Origin: an uncultured Rickettsiales bacterium
GTDB taxonomy: Bacteria > Pseudomonadota > Alphaproteobacteria > UBA8366
Direction: 5' to 3'
Length of the DNA stretch: 31,113 nucleotides
Assembly: GCA_913046825.1 (NCBI GenBank)
Contig: CAJWTF010000031.1
Location: forward strand, 1 to 31,113
Within the stretch, counting starts at the first letter, position 1. Each line of letters starts with the position of its first letter. This document shows positions 25,812 to 31,113 of the stretch, one piece after another. The position numbers and the translations under genes are program-made. Under the pieces are notes generated by a model. It was not told the DNA's origin, did not search any database, and saw only the letters and a program-made list of their open reading frames with translations.

Positions 25812-25904
25812 CCGACTACTTTCTTTTCACGTTCATCCGATAATTCACCTGTCTCAAATTTATCCGGGAACGACGCTGGTGACTGGATCGGCCGGGTGCG
25901 ACAT
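25808..25904 (-). pseudogene. short upstream partner remnant of the dead LLM gene
   Basis: An AGGAGAAGTAC ribosome site stands directly before an ATG at 25904 giving MSHPADPVTSVVPG and then TAA. A one-base frame change restores DKFETGELSDEREKKVVG and a TGA that overlaps the LLM start (ATGA). About 32 codons in all, with no family recognised. The good ribosome site and the 4-nt coupling suggest a real former gene, possibly shortened by internal deletion. Confidence 0.3.
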
Positions 25905-25947
25905 GTACTTCTCCTAGAAAGTTATTGGCCCAATCCGAGGAGGGAAA

Positions 25948-26703
25948 ATGAGCAAAATTGCAGTGGTGACAGGCGCGGCATCCGGAATTGGCGAGGAGGC
26001 AGCCCACGATCTCGTGGCGCACGACTGGGCGGTCTACGGATTGGACGTCACACAGGACGGCCTCGACAAGACGGCGGCAGCGCTAAAAAACGATCGCTTC
26101 CATCCAGTGTTGTGCGACATTCGCTCAGCCGAGGCGGTGCAATCTGCGATGGCGGAAATTGGCAATCGAACCGGCAAGATAAACGCGTTGATCGCCAGCG
26201 CCGGCGTTAACCGCCTTGGCGCACTCTCGGAAATGTCTGTCGAGGATTTCGATCTTGTCTTCGACGTCAACGTTCGCGGACTTTGGCTCTCCGCACGCGA
26301 GACCATACCTTTTCTGCGCGCGGCGGCGAAGGACGGCGAGTTGGCACGCATCGTTATGCTGTCTTCCGTCTCCGCCTTGCGGCCCAAGATCGAGGGTGGC
26401 GCCTATGCGGCATCGAAAATAGCGGTCAGCCAGTTGACCCGCGTGATGGCGGTTGAATGCGCGAAGGACGGGATTCTGGTCAATGCGGTGGCGCCGGGAA
26501 CCGTGGACACACCCATGGTGCAGAACGCTGACACATCCGGAAATTGGCGACCGTCAGGACCCTCCCCACTCGGTCGCGTCGCGGATCCGATAGACATCGT
26601 GCGCGTCATCCGCTTCCTATTAAGCGAGGACTCCGGCTATGTCACCGGCACAATAATCCCCGTTGACGGCGGAACCCATGCCGCTTTCGTTCCGCCGAAG
26701 TAA
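25948..26703 (+). CDS. SDR-family oxidoreductase
   Basis: A 251-residue NAD(P)-dependent short-chain dehydrogenase. It has the nucleotide motif TGAASGIG (8-15), Asp33 after beta-2 (NAD preference), ASAG at 83-86 (NNAG position), Ser140 with Tyr153 and Lys157 (YAASK), VNAVAPGTVDTPM and the terminal YVTGTIIPVDGG. AGGAGGG about 5 nt before the ATG fixes the start. It sits between the pentonate-type dehydratase and the hydroxyacid dehydrogenase, all on the plus strand, so oxidation of a sugar or sugar acid is the likely job. The substrate cannot be told from the sequence. It is divergent from the dead LLM gene. Confidence 0.9.
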   Translation: MSKIAVVTGAASGIGEEAAHDLVAHDWAVYGLDVTQDGLDKTAAALKNDRFHPVLCDIRSAEAVQSAMAEIGNRTGKINALIASAGVNRLGALSEMSVEDFDLVFDVNVRGLWLSARETIPFLRAAAKDGELARIVMLSSVSALRPKIEGGAYAASKIAVSQLTRVMAVECAKDGILVNAVAPGTVDTPMVQNADTSGNWRPSGPSPLGRVADPIDIVRVIRFLLSEDSGYVTGTIIPVDGGTHAAFVPPK

Positions 26704-26744
26704 TTTCCATATGAACTCGCGGTCTCACCCTTGACCCTTGGCCC

Positions 26745-26758
26745 GCATCACTTGATGC
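26745..26758. promoter_or_regulatory. inverted repeat upstream of hydroxyacid dehydrogenase
   Basis: A perfect 6-bp inverted repeat with a 2-bp centre (GCATCA CT TGATGC) lies 33 nt before the ATG at 26792, in an 88-nt gap. Its size suits an operator for a dimeric repressor such as a LacI- or GntR-type sugar-acid regulator. No regulator gene is in the window, so this is a candidate only. Confidence 0.3.
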
Positions 26759-26791
26759 TCTCGGCGATCTTAGACAGAGGGATTTCTGAAC

Positions 26792-27811
26792 ATGCTCATG
26801 CTTATGCCCGATGCGCGCTTCGACGGCGCGGCGGAATTCGAACAGGCGGTGGTCGGCGATAGAGCCGAGGTCCGCGTCTGTCAGGCGAATACACTCGACG
26901 ATATTTCGGACGATGTTTGGGAAGCCGCCGACGGGTTAATGGTCTGGGGGCGGGTGCCCTGCAACACTGCCATGCTGGACCGCGCCCGGAACGCCCGCAT
27001 TGTTATCCGTATGGGCGTCGGCTTCGACGTGATTGATATCGAGGAAGCGGGCAAACGCGGTATCATCGCCTGTAATGTGCCGGATTACGGTACTACGGAC
27101 GTGGCCGATCACGCCATTGGCCTGATGTTGAGCCTGACGCGCGGTATCGTGCGCCATCATATGGCACTGATCGACGAGCCGGTCGCCAAGTGGCGGGCCA
27201 TCGACACCCCTATCGTGCGACGCGCGCGCGGCGCTGCGTTGGGAATCGTCGGGCGCGGGCGTATCGGGACCGCCGCCGGATTGCGGGCCAAGGCGTTGGG
27301 CATGAACGTAATGTTCTTCGACCCCTATATCCCGGATGGCGGCGATCAGTCGGTCGGCTTTGAACGCCGTGAGAGTTTGGAGGAGTTGCTGCGGGAATCC
27401 GATATCGTCACTCTGCACACACCGTTGACGGAAGAAACACGCGGCATGATCAACGGCCAAGCGCTCTCCTGTATGAAAAAAGACGCCATCCTCATCAACA
27501 CATCGCGGGGCGAAGTCGTCGATGTGGACGCCGTCACCGAAGCCTTGAAAGCGAACCGCATCGGAGCTGCCGGGCTCGATGTTCTGCCGCAGGAGCCACC
27601 GGACCCGAACCATCCGCTCTTCTCCGCGCTGAAGAACCGCGAGGCTTGGACTGAAGGTCGCGTTATCGTGACGCCCCATGCCGCCTGGTATAGCCCAGAT
27701 GGAGCGCGCGATTGCCGCGAGAAGGCCGCCCGTACCGTCATCAATTACCTCACCGAAGGCACCATTCGAAACTGCGTGAACAACCAGTTTCTGGTTCAAG
27801 GAGACTCCTAA
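26792..27811 (+). CDS. D-isomer-specific 2-hydroxyacid dehydrogenase, CtBP-like
   Basis: A 339-residue NAD-dependent dehydrogenase. The substrate domain surrounds a Rossmann domain with GRGRIG (154-159) and Asp177 (NAD). The catalytic trio is Arg239 (NTSRGEVVD), Glu268 (LPQEPP) and His296 (TPHAAWYS). The stretch VIRMGVGFDVIDIEEAGKRG and CNVPDYGTTDVADHAIGLML are characteristic of the C-terminal-binding-protein group of this superfamily. In bacteria its members occur in sugar-acid and aromatic catabolic operons. It would interconvert a 2-keto acid and a D-2-hydroxy acid. Three in-frame ATGs lie within the first five codons. The purine stretch AGAGGGA lies about 11 nt before the first. It shares TAATG with the next gene, so the two are translationally coupled. 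Confidence 0.9.
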   Translation: MLMLMPDARFDGAAEFEQAVVGDRAEVRVCQANTLDDISDDVWEAADGLMVWGRVPCNTAMLDRARNARIVIRMGVGFDVIDIEEAGKRGIIACNVPDYGTTDVADHAIGLMLSLTRGIVRHHMALIDEPVAKWRAIDTPIVRRARGAALGIVGRGRIGTAAGLRAKALGMNVMFFDPYIPDGGDQSVGFERRESLEELLRESDIVTLHTPLTEETRGMINGQALSCMKKDAILINTSRGEVVDVDAVTEALKANRIGAAGLDVLPQEPPDPNHPLFSALKNREAWTEGRVIVTPHAAWYSPDGARDCREKAARTVINYLTEGTIRNCVNNQFLVQGDS

Positions 27812-28809
27812 TGAAAGTTGTCATCACAGGTGGTATCGGCATGATCGGCCGTAAACTGATCGATTCCCTGCTGGCGACACCGGAATTGATTAATCGAGAC
27901 GGAGAGAAAGCGGAAATCACCGCCATTACCGCCTTCGACGTAGTGGCGCCAAATCCGCCCCTGCCGGACGATCCACGCCTGAGTGTCGTCACCGGCGAGG
28001 TCAGCGATGCCGCGACCATTGAGGCGCTCATCGACGAAGATACCGATACGGTTTTCCACCTAGCCGCCGTGGTGAGCGCGCAAGCGGAGGAAGATTTCGA
28101 CCTCGGCATGCGGGTAAACCTGGACGGAACACGCATCGTCCTCGAACGTTGCCGGGCACTCGGTCACGCGCCACGCGTCGTCTATGCAAGTTCCGTCGCA
28201 GCCTTTGGCGGCGACATGCCGGACGTCATCGATGATTCAGTGATCCCCAATCCGCAAACCACCTACGGCGTCACCAAAGTCATCGGTGAGTACCTGATCG
28301 ACGATTATAGTCGCAAGGGCTTCATCGATGGACGCGCCTTGCGTCTGCCGACCATCGTTGTCCGCCCCGGGCGTCCGAACAAAGCGGCATCGACCTGGGC
28401 GTCGAGCATCATGCGGGAACCGCTGACGGGCAAATCAGCCGTTTGTCCGGTGACCGAAGAGAGCAAAATGTGGATGCTGTCACCGCGACGGGTCGTCGAA
28501 TCATTCCGCCATGCGCAAGTACTGGGCTCAGAAGTCTGGGGCCCGCACCGCGTTGTGAACTTGCCCGGCATCACCGGCTCGGTCACGGAATCGATGCAAG
28601 CATTGGCGCGAGTCGGCGGGAATTCGGCGCGCGCCTTGGTCACATTCGAGCATGATCCATTCATTCAGGACATCGTCGACGGCTGGGCCAATAGTTTCGA
28701 GACGCCGCGCGGCTTGGAGATGGGCTTTAAGGCGGATACCGATCTTGATGAGATCGTAAATGTCTTTTTAGAAGATGATCTCGAAAACCAGACCACTTAT
28801 TACATGTAA
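27811..28809 (+). CDS. denD: NAD-dependent epimerase/dehydratase-fold dehydrogenase, D-erythronate dehydrogenase (DenD)-like
   Basis: A 332-residue extended SDR. Its N-terminal motif is TGGIGMIG (6-13). It has FHLAAVVSAQAEEDFDLGMR with the AAVVS segment, catalytic Ser (127/128, YASSVAAFGG), Tyr152 and Lys156 (TYGVTK), and LRLPTIVVRPGRPNKAASTW followed by ASSIMREPL. The RPGRPNKAAS(T/S)xASSIxREPLxG block is distinctive for DenD, which oxidises D-erythronate at C2 in tetronate catabolism. The usual partners OtnK, OtnC and OtnI are not in the window, so the true substrate may differ. AAGGAG 7 nt before the ATG, and TAATG overlap with the upstream hydroxyacid dehydrogenase, support the start at 27811 over longer frames. 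Confidence 0.82.
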   Translation: MKVVITGGIGMIGRKLIDSLLATPELINRDGEKAEITAITAFDVVAPNPPLPDDPRLSVVTGEVSDAATIEALIDEDTDTVFHLAAVVSAQAEEDFDLGMRVNLDGTRIVLERCRALGHAPRVVYASSVAAFGGDMPDVIDDSVIPNPQTTYGVTKVIGEYLIDDYSRKGFIDGRALRLPTIVVRPGRPNKAASTWASSIMREPLTGKSAVCPVTEESKMWMLSPRRVVESFRHAQVLGSEVWGPHRVVNLPGITGSVTESMQALARVGGNSARALVTFEHDPFIQDIVDGWANSFETPRGLEMGFKADTDLDEIVNVFLEDDLENQTTYYM

Positions 28810-28905
28810 TATAGTGGTGTTCATTGACGAAATGGTCCCTGACGGAATACTACAATAGTAGGCCAAGAAAGACTAAAATAGGCAGGCGAAGCCTGTAAGA
28901 CACGG

Positions 28906-29229
28906 ATGTTCTATCGAGACGAAAAACTGCCTGGACTTGGCATGCGGCTTGGAAATTCACTGAAACCTCGGTTCTCCGCTAGCCCCGGCAAGCGGAACAA
29001 GAACAAGACGAAGGGCTCCGGTCGCAGCGGCGGTGGTGGCGGCGGGCAGGAACATCCGCATGCTTAAACCATCCAGGAGGCTTATTCTACGGTTGTCCTC
29101 GAGGGAAGCGAACTCGGCGCGGCGGCGGCGAAAAGCAGAGAAGAAATGTTGAAAGCGACCGCCAAGCTGGCGTCCGATTGGACGAAGACCAAGATCAGTG
29201 TCGATGCCGTTCGCGGTGTCGTCGGTTAG
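28906..29229 (+). other. unrecognised basic, Gly-rich ORF and same-frame continuation
   Basis: An ATG at 28906 opens a 53-codon frame (MFYRDEKLPGLGMRLGNSLK at the start, then Lys/Arg/Asn/Ser-rich, then six Gly, ending QEHPHA) that stops at TAA 29065-29067. The same frame is open again to TAG 29227-29229, with an Ala/Lys-rich helical stretch (ELGAAAAKSREEMLKATAKL, then DWTKTKISVDAVRGVVG). No family is recognised. The second piece resembles the end of an amphipathic helical protein. One gene split by a TAA is possible given the decay elsewhere. It sits between denD and the convergent speE end. Confidence 0.3.
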
Positions 29230-29237
29230 AAACCGGC

Positions 29238-30083
29238 CTACTCAAACAATCGACTAATATAGGGCGGAAGCGCAAAGGCGCCTCTGTGGACGTCCGGAGT
29301 GTAATAATTGGTTTCGATCCCGGCGTCTTTGAAGCGTTCTCGCAATATCTCGAGGGGCACATCGGTGCATCGGGTATCATCGCTGCCCCACCCGAACGTC
29401 ATGTCGCCGCCGATATAAGCCGGCACGCTAGCCCGGTAGCATGTCACGCTTTCGAACAATTCACGGAAAACACTCAAAGTGCCGGAGAGTTCCTCACCTT
29501 GAACGAACGGCACGCCGTTTTGCGTGACCAGGATTCCGCCCTCCGCGAGGCAGCGCTTGCAGCCGCCATAGAAGCGCCGCCCGAATAGCACTTCTCCAGG
29601 ACCGATCGGATCCGTTGAATCGACGATGATGACGTCGAACTTTCGATCAGTGTCATTCACGAATTCCACGCCATCCGCGATCACAACCTCGGTGCGCGGG
29701 TCATCATAGCCATCGCCGCAAATCGACCGAAGGTGTTGCTTGCTCAGCTCGACGACCGTGTCGTCTATCTCGACCTGCACGGCCGCCTCAACGGAACGGT
29801 GTTTAAGGACTTCTTCCAGCATACCGCCGTCACCGCCGCCGATGATCAAGACGTTGCGCGCCGCGCCATGGGCAAAGACCGGCGTATGCGCCAGCATTTC
29901 GTGATAGATGAATTCGTCCCGCTCCGTGGTTTGCACCACGCCGTCGAGCGCCAGCACCCGCCCAAATTCTGGATTGTCGAAAATTATGAGATGCTGGTGT
30001 TCGGTCTTCGTCTCATGGATGATTCGGTCGATGCCGAGCCGCGAGCGGAACCCCGGATGGAGGGTTTCCTCGAACCAATCCAT
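29238..30083 (-). CDS. speE: spermidine synthase
   Basis: A 281-residue cytosolic aminopropyltransferase that joins the aminopropyl group of decarboxylated S-adenosylmethionine to putrescine. Visible are the N-terminal beta domain (MDWFEETLHPGFRSRLGIDR, then FGRVLALDGVVQTTERDEF and YHEMLAHTP), the SAM-fold motif GGGDGGMLEEVLKH (82-95), VEIDDTVVELSK and the catalytic DSTDPIGPG (155-163). FVQGEELSGTL and FGWGSDD follow in the C-terminal half. The family call is strong. The ATG at 30083 is chosen because the family starts there and it shares TGATG with the speD stop, so the two genes are translationally coupled. The upstream extension of the frame is antisense noise from speD. Confidence 0.94.
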   Translation of the reverse strand: MDWFEETLHPGFRSRLGIDRIIHETKTEHQHLIIFDNPEFGRVLALDGVVQTTERDEFIYHEMLAHTPVFAHGAARNVLIIGGGDGGMLEEVLKHRSVEAAVQVEIDDTVVELSKQHLRSICGDGYDDPRTEVVIADGVEFVNDTDRKFDVIIVDSTDPIGPGEVLFGRRFYGGCKRCLAEGGILVTQNGVPFVQGEELSGTLSVFRELFESVTCYRASVPAYIGGDMTFGWGSDDTRCTDVPLEILRERFKDAGIETNYYTPDVHRGAFALPPYISRLFE

Positions 30084-30523
30084 CAGCGGATACGGCCACG
30101 ATAGTGATCGGCGATTTCCATTCGCGCTGGGTTGAACGCCTCGCGCAAAACTTCCGCTGCACGCATGGGATCTGTCTCGCCGCACATGAACACATCCACC
30201 GCCGCATAATTCCATTCGGGCCAAGTGTGGATGCTGATATGAGATTCCGCGAGCACAGCAACACCGGAAACGCCGCCGTTTTCGGTGAATTCATGCAGAT
30301 GAATATGGAGCAGTGTCGCGCCGGCTTCTTCCGCGCCCCGGCGAAGGGCCGCGTCGATGACATTCGCGTCGCTTAAATTTTCGCCATCCCATAGGTCGAC
30401 TAATAAATGACGACCGGCATAGAAGGCCCCAGCGTGGCGCAATAGGTATTCGCGCTCACCATCGGACTCCGGCGTATCCGGAAGCGTATCGAATGCAGTT
30501 GCGAGGCTGCTTTTTTCCATCAT
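30083..30523 (-). CDS. speD: S-adenosylmethionine decarboxylase proenzyme
   Basis: A 146-residue proenzyme of the short bacterial SpeD class, which cleaves itself to make a pyruvoyl cofactor and supplies decarboxylated SAM to SpeE. The cleavage site is LAES-HISIHTWPE: Glu93-Ser94, with Ser94 becoming the pyruvoyl group and the HISIHTWPE stretch following. GRHLLVDLWDGENLSD and LHIHLHEF precede it, and DVFMCGETDP follows with the catalytic Cys114. An N-terminal extension of about 25 residues precedes the family core. GGGGCGGGA stands directly before the two adjacent ATGs. The gene heads a two-gene left-facing operon with speE. A 5-bp hairpin (AGCGG, CCGCT) lies in its leader but has no assignable role. 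Confidence 0.94.
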   Translation of the reverse strand: MMEKSSLATAFDTLPDTPESDGEREYLLRHAGAFYAGRHLLVDLWDGENLSDANVIDAALRRGAEEAGATLLHIHLHEFTENGGVSGVAVLAESHISIHTWPEWNYAAVDVFMCGETDPMRAAEVLREAFNPARMEIADHYRGRIR

Positions 30524-30674
30524 TCCCGCCCCTTAGCTAAAGCGGTTTCCCCCGCTCAAGTACGGGACGCGACGATATGCTATTCGGTGAGGCGGAATGC
30601 AAGAGAAATTTTGTACTTCCGGTGCGGAAAATATCTATGCTGGCTTAATAACTTCATTCTCTGGGAGAAGTAGC

Positions 30675-31113
30675 ATGCTAAAGTTAACGCAAACTCTCTT
30701 GTCTGAGGGGATAATTATCGCCGCCGCAGGCGCTGGGCCTTGTCGCGACGGCAGAACCAGTCCCTATTCACTGCGAGAGTGCGGAGTGTAGGGTCAATCT
30801 GTCGGCATTCTGCTTACAGCAGAAACGTCGATCTCCCGCACCAACCGACCTCTATCGCCAAGCAGCGACGGGCTCGATCCAAGTCAGCGCCCGAACGCTC
30901 GACGGAGCTCAAGTGATCCTTGACGAGAAAGACCTCACTTTCCGGCCGGATCCAGAATACACTTCGGTTCGCGTCTCAATCCCGCGTGCTGCGGTCGCCA
31001 CCCTCGATATCGGAACACTGCGGTTAACGGCCGGGAAACGTGCGTCCATGCTGCCCGTCGAAGCACCGGCGAACGTCGGCTTGGATGCCGCTATCGCACC
31101 ACATCGGGATATT
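30675..31113 (+). pseudogene. exported protein gene with a frameshift in the signal peptide, runs off the window
   Basis: A ribosome site GGGAGAA lies 6 nt before the ATG at 30675. The first frame encodes a signal-peptide start (MLKLTQTLLSEGIIIAAAGA) but ends at 30791. A one-base change near 30731-30735 moves into a frame that completes the signal (ALGLVATAEP) and then stays open to the right edge: PVPIHCESAECRVNLSAFCL, TDLYRQAATGSIQVSARTLD, LTFRPDPEYTSVRVSIPRAA and so on. In that second frame a TAA lies just upstream and there is no usual start codon, so the frameshift is needed to join the parts. No family is recognised. Three Cys lie near the mature N-terminus. It is either a recent pseudogene or a sequencing error. 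Confidence 0.5.

Noticed and set aside
28884..28896. Rho-independent terminator after denD (CAGGC-GAA-GCCTG)
   Set aside because: The stem is only 5 bp and no T-run follows. Such short repeats are expected by chance.
29238..30224. Long N-terminal extension of spermidine synthase
   Set aside because: The extra 47 residues are antisense reading of speD. The family begins at the ATG that shares TGATG with the speD stop.
1..31113. Mobile element, prophage, CRISPR or defence island explaining the decay
   Set aside because: No transposase, integrase, terminal repeat, repeat-spacer array or recognisable defence gene was seen on either strand.

Overview
This window most likely comes from an alphaproteobacterium, with a Rhodospirillales-like lineage as my best guess. 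The evidence is family-level recognition: a DUF1491 protein, a small DUF6460-like membrane protein, a fused SpmA-SpmB protein, a DenD-type dehydrogenase, class III CoA-transferase and LLM flavin-dependent oxidoreductase genes, and a FixK/FNR-type box. No rRNA, tRNA, phage, transposase or CRISPR array was seen. The sequence is moderately GC-rich and has no ribosomal marker, so the taxonomy is inference.

Left part (1-8.5 kb): a partial MscS channel and a DHRS6-like SDR face left. A bifunctional class A penicillin-binding protein follows, then a small membrane protein and an MFS transporter on the minus strand. Next come a broken cyclase-like gene, an S41 processing protease lipoprotein and a broken YkgJ-type gene. 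Middle (8.5-18 kb): a left-facing cluster holds a membrane AspH-type hydroxylase, a DinB-family gene with one premature stop, a metallophosphoesterase-HAD fusion and SpmAB, with ATGA overlaps at the last two junctions. Then come amidohydrolase and VOC remnants, a large molybdenum hydroxylase subunit with no partner subunits beside it, a dead Na+/Ca2+ exchanger gene and a glutathione S-transferase.

Right part (18-31 kb): an intact CaiB/BaiF CoA-transferase is followed by two long pseudogenes (LLM oxidoreductase, MFS). Then come a cupin protein, a WD40-like remnant, a truncated hemerythrin behind a FixK/FNR-type box, and DUF1491. A sugar-acid region (IlvD/Edd pentonate-type dehydratase, SDR, CtBP-like 2-hydroxyacid dehydrogenase, DenD-like dehydrogenase) is interrupted by a second dead LLM gene. 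The spermidine pair speD-speE faces left, and a frameshifted exported-protein gene runs off the right edge.

The most striking property is decay. About a dozen loci retain family-recognisable protein sequence along much of their length but carry stops, frameshifts or deletions, while genes of up to 2.3 kb between them are clean. Losses fall mostly on peripheral functions (transport, flavin oxidoreductases, signalling, O2 binding). Cell-wall synthesis, proteolysis, polyamine synthesis and sugar-acid enzymes remain open. This looks like a genome in an early or middle phase of reduction, as in a recently host-restricted or niche-restricted lineage. That lifestyle reading is inference.
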